Assembly (NCBI GenBank): GCA_964518505.1
Contig: CAZFGT010000003.1
Location: forward strand, 54,726-118,725
DNA from: DASPUH01 sp964518505
GTDB lineage: Bacteria > Chloroflexota > Limnocylindria > Limnocylindrales > CSP1-4
Length of the DNA: 64,000 nucleotides
Direction of reading: 5' to 3'
Below are positions 7,984 to 15,789 of this stretch, one piece after another. Under the pieces are notes generated by a model. It was not told where the DNA came from and searched no databases. It was given only the letters and a program-made list of their open reading frames with translations. How positions within the stretch are numbered: the first letter of the stretch is position 1; the number at the start of each line of letters is the position of its first letter. The position numbers were made by a program, and so were the translations under genes.

Positions 7984-8365
7984 GGTCGGGGGTCTCCCTC
8001 GAGCCGGGAGGCCGCCATCTTGCGGCTTCCACGGGTCGGTCGTGGTGGGTGGTCCTTCTTCCTGAATCTTCTCATCTACTCATCACCGTCATATGCCTGT
8101 GGACACGGTGGAAGTCCGTGTGTGAGGCCACATCACGGGTCGGTGGATGGACCAGGGGGAGGGGGTGGAAAGCCGGGCTTCCGGATGGGACGGACGGTGG
8201 GAAGTGGCGCCGCTGGGCCGGGCGTGGTCTCCGGTGAAGGGGTCCCCTGGCGGACGGCTTGTCCACAAGTGACCCGTGTTATCCACAGATTCAGGCGGCT
8301 TCTCCACAGGAACAGGTCCGGGAAGGGGTCGCGGCGACCTCTGGCGACGACTGGCGGGCAGGCCC
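7984..8365. other. Probable oriC: dnaA-dnaN spacer with phased DnaA boxes and an AT-richer segment
   Basis: This 382-bp spacer has no credible ORF. Three DnaA-box sequences face the same way: TTGTCCACA (8259-8267), a perfect TTATCCACA (8279-8287) and TTCTCCACA (8300-8308), with starts 20 and 21 bp apart, about two helical turns. A weak inverted box, TGTGGACAC, lies at 8098-8106. Between it and dnaN, about 8056-8095 is visibly AT-richer than its surroundings and pyrimidine-rich, a candidate unwinding element; its complement reads as a run of GAT/GAG/TAG-like triplets. Location, box type and phasing fit an origin. A purely autoregulatory role for dnaA cannot be excluded. Confidence 0.7.
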
Positions 8366-9715
8366 TCAGTCGGCGTAGAGCAACTCGCGGACGGCCGCCA
8401 GCTCGCGGCGCAATTCGTCGTTCTCGGCCGTCTCGCGGGCGATCTTGTCGCACGCGTACAGGACGGTCGAATGGTCGCGTCCACCCAGCTCCGCGCCGAT
8501 GCGCATGAGCGAGACGTCGGTCTCCGAACGCATCAGGTACATGGCGATCTGGCGCGGCGTCACGATGGCCTTGTCGCGCTTCTCCCCGCGCAACGCGTCC
8601 AGGTCCACGCCGTAGTAGTCGGAAACGGCCTGGGCCACGCGCTCGGGGGTCACGCTCCGCTTCTTGGGGTTGTACAGGACGTTGGAGAGGACCGCCTGGG
8701 CCAGCTCGATGGTGATCGGCTGGCCGCCCATGCTGGCATAGGCCACGATGCGGTTGAGGGCGCCCTCCAGCTCGCGGATGTTACTGGCCACCTTGCGGGC
8801 GATGAACTCGATGACGTCCGAGCCCACGCCGACCGCCTGATCCTCTGCCTTGGCCCGCAGGATGGCGATGCGCGTCTCCAGGTCGGGCGCCGTCAGGTCG
8901 GCGATGAGGCCCCATTCGAAGCGGCTCCGCAGACGCTCCTCCAGGGTCAGGATGGCCTTGGGCGGCCGGTCGCTGGAGAGGACGATCTGTTTGCCGTCCT
9001 CGTGGATGGCGTTGAAGGTGTGGAAGAACTCTTCCTGGGTCCGTTCCTTGTCGGCGATGAACTGGATGTCATCGATCAGGAGCAGGTCGATCTTGCGATA
9101 GCGGGCCCGGAACTCGTCGATCTTGCCCTGCTGGATGCTGGTGATGAACTCGTTGGTGAACTTCTCGCTCGTGGCGTAGACGACGCGCTTGCGGGGCAGC
9201 CGCGAGAGCACCTGGTTGCCGATGGCGTGCATGAGGTGCGTCTTGCCCAGGCCCACCCCGCCGTACAGGAAGAGCGGGTTGTAGGCGTGCCCGGGCCGCT
9301 CGGCGACCGACAGGCTGGCGGCGTGGGCGAGCCGGTTGGCCGAGCCGACGATGAAGGTGCCGAAGGTATACCGGGGGTTGAGGCCGACCGCCGCGCCCTC
9401 GCCCCCCACCCGGGTCGGCTCAAGCCGGACCGACCGGTTCTCGTCGTTGCTTTCGCGCACCGGAGCGGGCGCCTCGCGCACCTCGAACTCGACGGTCACG
9501 CTGTAGCCCACGACCCGCGCCAGCGTCTGGCTGATCAGCGAGCGATAGCGGGTCTCCAGCCAGTCCTTGGCGAAGCCGTTGGGGACCGCCACGCGGAAGC
9601 GGCTGTCGTCCACCTCCACGAGCGCGGTGTCGCGCAGCCACGTCTCGTAGTTGGCGGGCGAGAGGGACACCTGGAGCTCGCCCAACGCGGCGCGCCACAC
9701 CTGCTTCGCGTCCAT
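8366..9715 (-). CDS. dnaA: Chromosomal replication initiator DnaA
   Basis: 449 residues. Domain I begins MDAKQVWRAALGELQVSLSPANYETWLR. The AAA+ domain starts near 105 (LNPRYTFGTFIVGSANRLAHAA), with Walker A GGVGLGKT at 142-149 and Walker B LLLIDDIQF at 201-209; the Box VII region and arginine finger lie around SRFEWGL. Domain IV carries the DNA-binding signature GGRDHSTVLYAC. DnaA-ATP binds the boxes just downstream and opens the origin. I chose the ATG at 9715 because it gives the standard N-terminus; an in-frame GTG lies three codons upstream. Domain II is short. A strong palindrome lies ~230 bp upstream. Confidence 0.97.
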   Translation of the reverse strand: MDAKQVWRAALGELQVSLSPANYETWLRDTALVEVDDSRFRVAVPNGFAKDWLETRYRSLISQTLARVVGYSVTVEFEVREAPAPVRESNDENRSVRLEPTRVGGEGAAVGLNPRYTFGTFIVGSANRLAHAASLSVAERPGHAYNPLFLYGGVGLGKTHLMHAIGNQVLSRLPRKRVVYATSEKFTNEFITSIQQGKIDEFRARYRKIDLLLIDDIQFIADKERTQEEFFHTFNAIHEDGKQIVLSSDRPPKAILTLEERLRSRFEWGLIADLTAPDLETRIAILRAKAEDQAVGVGSDVIEFIARKVASNIRELEGALNRIVAYASMGGQPITIELAQAVLSNVLYNPKKRSVTPERVAQAVSDYYGVDLDALRGEKRDKAIVTPRQIAMYLMRSETDVSLMRIGAELGGRDHSTVLYACDKIARETAENDELRRELAAVRELLYAD

Positions 9716-10046
9716 CGATAGCACGACCCCGAGACTGGATGATGACCATGGACTGGGCTGCGGGACTCGCTGCCGGCCGACCCGACTGGGTTCGCGCGGG
9801 CGGCTCGAACAGGCGGCGACGGGCTGTCGGGCTGGGTCCCGGGCGTGACCGGCGGGCCGTCTCCTGGCGCACCTCCGGCGTCCCGGCGCTGGGGGTCGAA
9901 AGAGAGTAGCACCGCCCCGAGCGGCCCTGCAACGATGAAGTTCGGATACTCCCTGGGAGTACTGACGATCGGCGCCCCGTGGGGCCGGTGACGGGGGATG
10001 ATGCCACTCCGCGGGGGCGCCTGCAGCGCCGTCGCGCAGCCCCGCG
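9716..10046. other. dnaA upstream region with a 15-bp perfect palindrome
   Basis: 331 bp between csaA and dnaA without a convincing ORF. It holds TACTCCC-T-GGGAGTA at 9947-9961, a 7-bp perfect inverted repeat around one base, which looks like an operator. On the minus strand it includes a GAGTAT segment that could overlap a promoter. About 40 bp nearer dnaA a TACTCT hexamer (9902-9907, minus strand) is a second possible -10. No DnaA box was recognised here. Confidence 0.4.
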
Positions 10047-10412
10047 TCAGGCCACGGGATCCCCCGGCGCGGCGCCCTCATCGACGCTCAGGAGGGGGAT
10101 GCGGCCGTCCTCCGGCAGCGCGCCAAGGACCAGCACCTCGCTGCTGAAGCCGGCGATGCGCTTGGGGGCGAAGTTGGCGACCACCACCACGAGGCGCCCC
10201 ACCAGCGCCGCCGGATCGGCGTACGTGCCAGGCAGTTGGGCCGAGCTGCGCCGCAGGCCGCCCGGGCCCAGGTCGATGGTCAGGCGGTAGGCCGGTCGCC
10301 GCGCCTCGGGGAACGCTTCGGCGGCCACGATCCGGCCGACCCGCAGGTCCAGGCGCTCGAAGTCGGCCCACGACGCCGAGCCGGGCGGCAGGAGGGGACG
10401 GGTCGTGCTCAT
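10047..10412 (-). CDS. csaA: CsaA-type tRNA-binding / export chaperone protein
   Basis: 121 residues made of one tRNA-binding (EMAP/Trbp111-like OB-fold) domain. FERLDLRVGRIVAAEAFPEARRPAYRLTIDLG, then SSAQLPGTYADPAALVGRLVVVVANFAPKRIAGFSSEVLVLGA, is the characteristic CsaA sequence, including the N-F-x-P-x-x-I/M-x-G-F-x-S segment. CsaA is a homodimer with chaperone-like activity linked to Sec export in Bacillus and also resembles the C-terminal domain of methionyl-tRNA synthetase. It is divergent from mgtC with only 39 bp between the start codons, and a TACCAT hexamer ends 7 nt before the ATG. Confidence 0.85.
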   Translation of the reverse strand: MSTTRPLLPPGSASWADFERLDLRVGRIVAAEAFPEARRPAYRLTIDLGPGGLRRSSAQLPGTYADPAALVGRLVVVVANFAPKRIAGFSSEVLVLGALPEDGRIPLLSVDEGAAPGDPVA

Positions 10413-10419
10413 CGGCCCG

Positions 10420-10445
10420 ATGGTAGCCTCCAGCGGCGCTAAGCT
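10420..10445. promoter_or_regulatory. Back-to-back -10 boxes of csaA and mgtC
   Basis: The 39 bp between the csaA and mgtC start codons contain TACCAT on the minus strand (10420-10425, 7 nt from the csaA ATG) and TAAGCT on the plus strand (10440-10445, 6 nt from the mgtC ATG). There is no room for leaders or ribosome binding sites, so both messages should be leaderless, and each -35 region would lie within or beside the other gene. Confidence 0.45.
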
Positions 10446-10451
10446 GCGCCG

Positions 10452-11144
10452 ATGGATCTGGGCCTTCAGCTCGACCTTGGCCTGCGCATCCTGCTGGCGG
10501 CCATCGGCGGCGCGGCCATCGGCCTGGAGCGGGAGATCCACGATCATCCGGCCGGCATGCGCACGCACCTGTTGGTGGCCATGGGTGCCGGCCTGTTCGC
10601 CGTGCTGAGTGGCACCGGCTACCAGGACGCCTTCCACCAGGGCATCGCGGCCGCGCCCGACCCGACGCGGATCGCCGCCCAGATCGTCACCGGCGTGGGC
10701 TTCCTGGGGGCCGGCGCGATCATCCACCAGGGCAACATCATCCACGGCCTGACGACCGCCGCGAGCCTGTGGGCCACGGCCGCCGTGGGCCTCGCCGCGG
10801 GGACCGGCCAGTACATCCTGGGCTTCGTGGCCGTGGCCATCATGCTCATCAGCCTGGGGCCGCTGAACGCCATCGCCGCGCGCATCCACCCCACCGGCTC
10901 GCACGCCGTGACGATGCGTATCGAGATCGCCGCCCTCGACGTGCTGGGGGCCGTGTCGGCGCGCATCGCCGCCGCCAACGCCGATCTCCTGTCGATCAAC
11001 AGCCGCAAGCTGGGCAAGGGCCGCTACGAGATCACGCTGGGGGTGCGCATGCCGCGCCGCACCTCGGCCAACGAGCTGATCGCCGGCCTGACGAGGGTGG
11101 AGGGGGTCGAGAGCGTCGACGCCTCGGACAACGCCGAGACCTGA
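10452..11144 (+). CDS. MgtC/SapB family membrane protein
   Basis: 230 residues with an N-terminal MgtC domain of about five TM helices and a C-terminal ACT-like cytosolic domain. Landmarks are AAIGLEREIHDHPAGMRTHLLVAMGAGLF (residues ~20-48), IVTGVGFLGAGAIIHQGNIIHGLTTAASLWATAAVGLAAG (~78-117), and a C-terminal domain ending LTRVEGVESVD. MgtC proteins affect F1Fo ATP synthase activity and magnesium/phosphate homeostasis in pathogens; in free-living bacteria the role is less clear. The ATG follows a TAAGCT box by 6 nt. It is the only plus-strand gene before the rpmH promoter. Confidence 0.88.
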   Translation: MDLGLQLDLGLRILLAAIGGAAIGLEREIHDHPAGMRTHLLVAMGAGLFAVLSGTGYQDAFHQGIAAAPDPTRIAAQIVTGVGFLGAGAIIHQGNIIHGLTTAASLWATAAVGLAAGTGQYILGFVAVAIMLISLGPLNAIAARIHPTGSHAVTMRIEIAALDVLGAVSARIAAANADLLSINSRKLGKGRYEITLGVRMPRRTSANELIAGLTRVEGVESVDASDNAET

Positions 11145-11197
11145 GTAGGCTTCGGCCGGCCCGGGGGGCGACGGACGTGCGGGACCGGTCCGTTCGT

Positions 11198-11227
11198 TTG
11201 ACACCCGTTCCGAGCGGTTCCTATAAT
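11198..11227 (+). promoter_or_regulatory. Near-consensus sigma70-type promoter of the rpmH operon
   Basis: TTGACA (11198-11203) and TATAAT (11222-11227) are both perfect hexamers separated by 18 bp, the strongest promoter seen in the window. The start codon of rpmH lies ~149 bp downstream, leaving a leader of about 140 nt, unlike the leaderless pattern elsewhere. Confidence 0.85.
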
Positions 11228-11375
11228 CCCGCGTTGATCGACGCGCCACGGCGGGACGGACCGAACCCGGTTCCGACACCTCGCAGCGGCGCGTTCGGTG
11301 CCTCTCAGGGACCAATGGGGCCCGTCCCGCCCCGTCCGGGTCCGGATCCTCGGCCCAAGGAGTCCTCCCAGCGCG

Positions 11376-11510
11376 ATGAAGCAGACCTACCAGCCTCGCA
11401 AGCGTCACCGCGCCAAGGAGCACGGCTTCCGGGCCCGCATGCGCACCCACGGAGGCCGGCGCGTGCTGGCCGCCAGGCGCGCCAAGGGGCGGAAGCGCCT
11501 GTCCGCCTGA
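11376..11510 (+). CDS. rpmH: Ribosomal protein bL34
   Basis: 44 residues, MKQTYQPRKRHRAKEHGFRARM and then RTHGGRRVLAARRAKGRKRLSA, essentially the universal L34 sequence with its K-R-T-Y/F-Q-P-x-x-x-R-R start and highly basic body. It is a 50S subunit protein buried in 23S rRNA. The upstream AAGGAG lies about 15 nt before the ATG. It leads the rpmH-rnpA-yidD-yidC-jag cluster that in most bacteria flanks dnaA. Confidence 0.98.
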   Translation: MKQTYQPRKRHRAKEHGFRARMRTHGGRRVLAARRAKGRKRLSA

Positions 11511-11549
11511 CCTCCGCCCGGATCGAGGCCGCACCGCATCACTCTGCGC

Positions 11550-11888
11550 ATGCTCACCTCGGCGCATGACTTCGCCGAACTCCAGCGTTCGCGGCGGACC
11601 AGGGGTGACACGTACGTCGCCCTCCGCTTCAAGCGCACCGACTTGCCAGAGACACGGTTCGGCTTCGCCACCGGACGGAAGCTGGGGGGAGCGGTCGTCC
11701 GCAACCGGGTGCGGCGGCGGCTACGCTCGATCCTCCGCGGCATGGAGCCGCGGTTGCTCGGCGGATGGGACGTCCTCATCGCCGTCCGGCCGGCCGGGGC
11801 GACGGTGAGCCAGGCCACGCTGGGGTCGTCGGTCGGAGAGGCCCTGCAGGCTGCGGGCGTGCTCAAGGGAGAAGTGACGAACAGGTGA
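11550..11888 (+). CDS. rnpA: Ribonuclease P protein component
   Basis: 112 residues with the RnpA fold. The signature RNR motif region reads FATGRKLGGAVVRNRVRRRLRSILRG at ~38-63. The N-terminus, LTSAHDFAELQRSRRTRGDTYVALRF, matches the usual beta strand that binds the 5' leader of pre-tRNA. With the RNA subunit it removes 5' leaders from pre-tRNAs. No RNase P RNA was recognised in the window. The stop overlaps the next start as GTGA, so yidD is translationally coupled. Confidence 0.95.
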   Translation: MLTSAHDFAELQRSRRTRGDTYVALRFKRTDLPETRFGFATGRKLGGAVVRNRVRRRLRSILRGMEPRLLGGWDVLIAVRPAGATVSQATLGSSVGEALQAAGVLKGEVTNR

Positions 11889-12103
11889 GACGAATCGGCG
11901 TCGCCCTCGGCGTGGGGCTCATCCGTCTCTACCGCCTCGTCTTCGCCCTGTTCCCCTCGTCCTGCCGGTACGAACCCAGCTGCTCCCGCTACACGGAGCA
12001 GGCGATCGTCCGCTACGGCCTCCTGCGAGGCAGCGTCATGGGGGCCCGGCGCATCGCCCGGTGCCACCCGTGGGCCCCCGGCGGGTTCGATCCCGTCCCG
12101 TGA
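11885..12103 (+). CDS. yidD: Membrane protein insertion efficiency factor YidD
   Basis: 72 residues. GLIRLYRLVFALFPSSCRYEPSCSRYTEQAI, then GLLRGSVMGARRIARCHPWAPGGFDPVP, is diagnostic: the three conserved Cys (CRYEPSC and RCHPW), the basic amphipathic helix and the GG-x-DPVP ending. YidD is a small membrane-associated protein that promotes YidC-dependent insertion. It starts at a GTG overlapping the rnpA stop and ends in a TGATG overlap with yidC. Confidence 0.95.
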   Translation: MRRIGVALGVGLIRLYRLVFALFPSSCRYEPSCSRYTEQAIVRYGLLRGSVMGARRIARCHPWAPGGFDPVP

Positions 12104-13431
12104 TGCTCGATCCCCGCCGCGTGAGTCGCTCGCTCCTGATCCGCGCCGGCATGCTGGTGGCGTTGCTCGGCCTGGCGATCGCCATGTGGCTGCCGGCCGG
12201 CCTGGCCTTCGCCGACAGTCCCGCCCCGACCGCCTCCGTCGCGGCCAGCGCGCCGGCCGCGACCCCGACCCCGACGCCGGCCGGCCAGACGCCGTTCCTG
12301 GAGAACAACGAGCCGCCCTGCCCGAACGTCACGCCTGCCCCCACGGCCAGCCCCACACCGAGCTCCGCGGCGGCCGGTTCGCCCCTCGCCACCACGACCC
12401 CGCGCCCGAGTCCGACGCGGCACCCCAACCTCTGCCCGGCCCAGCTCGCCAGCATCGACCCGCTGACGATCCTGGCCGTGGCCTTCACGCCGATCTTCCA
12501 GACCATCTTCCTGGCCCTGGCCTTCATCTACAGCATCACCGGCGACATCGGCATCGCGATCATCCTCGTGACGCTCGTCATCCGGCTCCTGCTGATCCCC
12601 CTGTTCCGCCGGCAGATCACCTCGACCCGCCGGATGCAGGCGCTCCAGCCGGAGCTGGCGGAGATCCGTCGGCGCTACAAGGGCGACCGCAACAAGCAGA
12701 GCGCCGAGCAGATGAAGCTGTACCAGGACCGCGGCATCAACCCAGCCGCCGGCTGCCTGCCGTCGCTGTCCCAGATGCTCCTGCTGCTACCCATGTACTA
12801 CGTCTTCAGCGCCGGCCTCCAGGCGCCCAATATCAGCTCGATGCTGACGGTCTTCGGGACGAAGCTCGTCAACATCCAGTGCCAGGACCCCACCGGCAAC
12901 GCCCTGGTGCCATGCCTCAATTCCACCATCCACTGGCTGGGCGGCCTGAACGCGGGCCAGCCGGCCGTCTTCGCGCAGATCCCGCTGGGCATCGCCACCT
13001 TCGGCCTGAGCCTCCTGGCCCTGGTCTCGGCCGGCCTCCAGCTGATCCAGACGCGCATGATGATGCCGCCCGCGGTCGACTCCCAGTCACGCAGCCAGCA
13101 GCAGATCTACGCCTTCATCCCGCTGCTGTCGATCGTCTACGGTTCGTTCCTGCCGGCTGGCCTGTTCCTCTACTGGATCGTCACCACGGTCTTCTCGATC
13201 GTGCAGCAATATCTGACCGTTGGATGGGGCTCGTTGTTCCCGTTCCTCGGTTGGACGCCCGCCTTCGCCAAGGGCCACGTGCCGCGCTTCGGGATCGCCG
13301 ATGCGCCGCCGCCGCGGCCCAGGGTGACGGAGACGCCCGCCAGTCAGCGTGATCCCAAGGACGCTGCCAGCGGCACGGTGCGCCCGGCCAGGAAACGGGC
13401 ACGGACCAGTCGACGGGGGAGAAGAAGATGA
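12103..13431 (+). CDS. yidC: YidC/Oxa1 membrane protein insertase
   Basis: 442 residues. Residues ~1-38 form a signal peptide or first TM (LLIRAGMLVALLGLAIAMWLPAGLAFA) followed by a long Ala/Pro/Thr/Ser-rich linker to ~110. The conserved insertase core then begins: FTPIFQTIFLALAFIY, GDIGIAIILVTLVIRLLLIPLFRRQ with the groove arginine, the coiled hairpin around ALQPELAEIRRRYKGDRNKQ, PAAGCLPSLSQMLLLLPMYYVF, and two further TM helices near YAFIPLLSIVYGSFLPAGLFLYWIVTTVFSI. The C-terminus is Arg-rich. YidC inserts membrane proteins with or without SecYEG. It is coupled to yidD (TGATG) and jag (ATGA). The low-complexity extracytoplasmic linker is unusual. Confidence 0.93.
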   Translation: MLDPRRVSRSLLIRAGMLVALLGLAIAMWLPAGLAFADSPAPTASVAASAPAATPTPTPAGQTPFLENNEPPCPNVTPAPTASPTPSSAAAGSPLATTTPRPSPTRHPNLCPAQLASIDPLTILAVAFTPIFQTIFLALAFIYSITGDIGIAIILVTLVIRLLLIPLFRRQITSTRRMQALQPELAEIRRRYKGDRNKQSAEQMKLYQDRGINPAAGCLPSLSQMLLLLPMYYVFSAGLQAPNISSMLTVFGTKLVNIQCQDPTGNALVPCLNSTIHWLGGLNAGQPAVFAQIPLGIATFGLSLLALVSAGLQLIQTRMMMPPAVDSQSRSQQQIYAFIPLLSIVYGSFLPAGLFLYWIVTTVFSIVQQYLTVGWGSLFPFLGWTPAFAKGHVPRFGIADAPPPRPRVTETPASQRDPKDAASGTVRPARKRARTSRRGRRR

Positions 13432-14549
13432 GCGATTACCAGGAGTTCACCGGCAAGAGCGTCGAAGAGGCGCTCCGGGCCGCCCGCGAAGCCTTTGGCG
13501 TCACGGGGCTCGACGATCTCGACTTCGAGATCCTGACGCCCGGCAGCCGGGGGGTCCTGGGCATGGGCGCCGAGCCGGCCCGCATCGTGGCCGCGCCGCG
13601 GTCCGCGCTCGGCGGCGCCGCACCTCGCCGTGAGGCAGCCGCCGCGACACCGCTGCCGCCACGCGAACCGCGCCCCGAGGGCGACGCCCGCGAGGGCGGA
13701 CGCGAAAGCCGCGGACGCGACGACCGCGGCCGTGGTGGGCGACCCGACCGTGGTCCGCGGCCCCCGGACCGTGCGCGGCCGATGGAGCGCCCCGTCCGAT
13801 CGGAGGAGCCGCGCGTGGCCGCGCCGGACGTGGAGCCGGCGGGCGCCGAGGTCGCAGCCCAGCCCGACCAGGTCACGCGCCCGCCGCGTGCCGACCGACC
13901 ACCCCGCCGCGACCGGCCCGAGCGTGGACCCCGGCCCGAGCGGGCCCCGCGTGTGGACCGTGCGGACCGCCCCCGTACCGACCACCGTCCGACCGGCCTG
14001 ACCGATGCCGAGACCGAGCAAGTGGCGGCCGGCCGGGCCTCCCGCACCGTGGAGCGCGAAGAGATCCAGGCGGCCGAGGCTTCGCCTGAGGCACTCGCCG
14101 CCGGCAAGGCCATCCTGGAGCGCCTGCTGACCCTGATGGGCTACGACGTGCAGGTCAGCATCGTGACCGGGGAGACGTCCAAGCTCGATGTGAGCGGCGA
14201 GGGCGACGAGAGCGAGGCGCTGGGGGCCCTCATCGGCCGCAAGGGAGAGCGCCTGTCGGCGCTGCAGCATCTGCTCAACCTGATGCTCTCCCGGGAGATC
14301 GGCGCCTGGACCCGCGTCCTCGTCGACGTGGAGGACTACCGTGGGCGCCGCGAGCGGCAGCTCGTGGAGCTCGCCAACCGGGCCGCCGACCACGTCATCG
14401 AGACGGGCAAGATGCTCCAGCTGGAGCCCATGCCGCCGCTCGAGCGCCGCTGGATCCACATCGCGCTCAAGGGGCGTGAGGGGATCGGCACGCAGTCCAT
14501 CGGCGAGGAGCCCAACCGTCGCGTGGTGGTCCTCCGCCGGGACGCCTAG
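13428..14549 (+). CDS. jag: Jag/KhpB-type RNA-binding protein (Jag-N, KH, R3H)
   Basis: 373 residues. The Jag-N domain (1-50) reads EFTGKSVEEALRAAREAFGVTGLDDLDFEILTPGSRGVLGMGAEPARI. A low-complexity Arg/Pro/Asp/Glu linker runs ~60-190. The KH domain (~225-300) has the GXXG loop in LIGRKGERLSALQHLLNLML, and R3H (~305-370) has DYRGRRERQLVELANRAADHVIETG. KhpB is a global RNA-binding protein affecting cell division and envelope synthesis in Gram-positives. The charged linker is several times longer than in most homologues. ATGA overlap with yidC. Confidence 0.92.
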   Translation: MSDYQEFTGKSVEEALRAAREAFGVTGLDDLDFEILTPGSRGVLGMGAEPARIVAAPRSALGGAAPRREAAAATPLPPREPRPEGDAREGGRESRGRDDRGRGGRPDRGPRPPDRARPMERPVRSEEPRVAAPDVEPAGAEVAAQPDQVTRPPRADRPPRRDRPERGPRPERAPRVDRADRPRTDHRPTGLTDAETEQVAAGRASRTVEREEIQAAEASPEALAAGKAILERLLTLMGYDVQVSIVTGETSKLDVSGEGDESEALGALIGRKGERLSALQHLLNLMLSREIGAWTRVLVDVEDYRGRRERQLVELANRAADHVIETGKMLQLEPMPPLERRWIHIALKGREGIGTQSIGEEPNRRVVVLRRDA

Positions 14550-14562
14550 GCGTCTGTCCGGC

Positions 14563-15459
14563 GTGCCCGCCCTGCGGCTCGCCCGCTTCGCCCGCGCCGA
14601 CGACCTGCTGGCCCTGGCCGGGGACTTCCTGGCCGGGCGCGAGGCTGAGCACAACCTGCTGCTGGGCATCCTTGGCGGTCTCCGATCGCCCGCTCCGGGC
14701 GCGGTCGGCGAGGCGCCGTACCTGGCCGCGGTCGTGCGCGGCGACACGGTCGTCGCGGTGGCTCTCCGGACGCCGCCGTGGAACCTGGTGCTGTCCGAGA
14801 TCGACGACCGGGCGGCCCTGCCGTTCATCGCCCGGGATGTGGCGATCGACCTCGTCGAGCGCGGCCCGGATGCGACGATCCGCGGCGTCCTTGGCCCGAC
14901 GGCGCACGCGGAGGCCTTCGCGCGGTCGTGGGTCCGCCGTCGCTCGGGGCAGCGCATGCGGCTGGCGCGCACGGAACGGATCTTCCGCCTGGACCACGTC
15001 CGACCGCCGCGACCGGCGACGGGCACGTCGCGCCTGGCCACCATGGCCGACCGCGACCTGCTCGTGGCGTGGCTTCATGCGTTCAATGACGAGGCACTCG
15101 AGGGCGACGAGCCGGCGGACATGGCGGTGATCGCCGACCGGATGCTGGCCGGCGGCGGGCGCGCGGCCTACCTGTGGGACGACGAGGGGCCCGTCTCGCT
15201 GACCGCCATCGGCGGGCGCACGCCGCATGGCGTGCGCGTGGGGCCGGTCTACACGCCGCCCGAACGTCGGGGACGCGGTTACGCCAGCAGCCTCGTGGCG
15301 GCCATCAGCCAGAGCCAGCTGGACGCCGGCTGCCGCTCGCTCTTCCTCTTCACCGACGTGGCCAACCCCACCTCCAACCACGTGTACCGGGCCATCGGCT
15401 ACGAGCCGGTCTGCGATGTGGCCGACTGGCGCTTCGAGGCGGCCAGCGGGCCGACCTAG
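14563..15459 (+). CDS. GNAT family N-acetyltransferase
   Basis: 298 residues. The C-terminal half is a clear GNAT domain: VGPVYTPPERRGRGYASSLVAAISQ carries the acetyl-CoA motif A (R/Q-x-x-G-x-G/A) near 235-260, followed by CRSLFLFTDVANPTSNHVYRAIGYEPVCD, the usual terminal NP-x-S-x-x-x-Y-x-x-x-G-Y/F segment. The N-terminal half is a diverged second GNAT-like lobe, as in two-lobed GNATs. The substrate is unknown. The GTG start is 14 bp after the jag stop, probably co-transcribed. Confidence 0.8.
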   Translation: MPALRLARFARADDLLALAGDFLAGREAEHNLLLGILGGLRSPAPGAVGEAPYLAAVVRGDTVVAVALRTPPWNLVLSEIDDRAALPFIARDVAIDLVERGPDATIRGVLGPTAHAEAFARSWVRRRSGQRMRLARTERIFRLDHVRPPRPATGTSRLATMADRDLLVAWLHAFNDEALEGDEPADMAVIADRMLAGGGRAAYLWDDEGPVSLTAIGGRTPHGVRVGPVYTPPERRGRGYASSLVAAISQSQLDAGCRSLFLFTDVANPTSNHVYRAIGYEPVCDVADWRFEAASGPT

Positions 15460-15677
15460 CGGCGCAGGAGGCGATCGAGCAGGCTGCGGCGGGGCTCGGC
15501 CGGCGGCGTCGGGGTCGTGCCCGCGTCGTAGTAGTCCGCCTGGTCCGTCTCGTGGAGATCGGCCTCATCGAGGAGAGCTTGGGCTTGCTCCGCGTCATGG
15601 TGGAGCGCGGTGGCCTGGTTCGAGTCGAGACCGCTGACGATCGCCGCCCCGACGATGGCGGGATTCGGGCTCTGCAT
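15456..15677 (-). CDS. Small hypothetical protein
   Basis: 73 residues, MQSPNPAIVGAAIVSGLDSNQATALHHDAEQ and onward, acidic in the middle (LLDEADLHETDQADYYD) and ending in a Pro then Arg/Leu-rich tail (SLLDRLLRR). No family is recognised. It overlaps the convergent acetyltransferase by 4 bp and precedes ssrA on the same strand. I start at the ATG at 15677; reading to 15713 is also open. Composition and the tidy convergent overlap favour a real gene, but the call is tentative. Confidence 0.45.
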   Translation of the reverse strand: MQSPNPAIVGAAIVSGLDSNQATALHHDAEQAQALLDEADLHETDQADYYDAGTTPTPPAEPRRSLLDRLLRR

Positions 15678-15789
15678 GCGCTGCACGCTGCGCCTCGCCG
15701 GTCGAGGTGTCAAGCGAACCGGGTGCGCAGCGACACGCGAATCGAAACGGCGCCCCTCCGGGGTGGAGGAGCGCCGATCGCATGAGTGC

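Noticed and set aside
8247..8484. Short minus-strand frames across the oriC region
   Set aside because: They overlap the DnaA boxes and the dnaA 3' end, and start codons lack any ribosome or promoter signal.
12070..12100. GGGTTCGATCCC resembling a tRNA T loop
   Set aside because: It lies inside yidD where it encodes the conserved GGFDPVP ending, and no acceptor or anticodon stems can be built around it.
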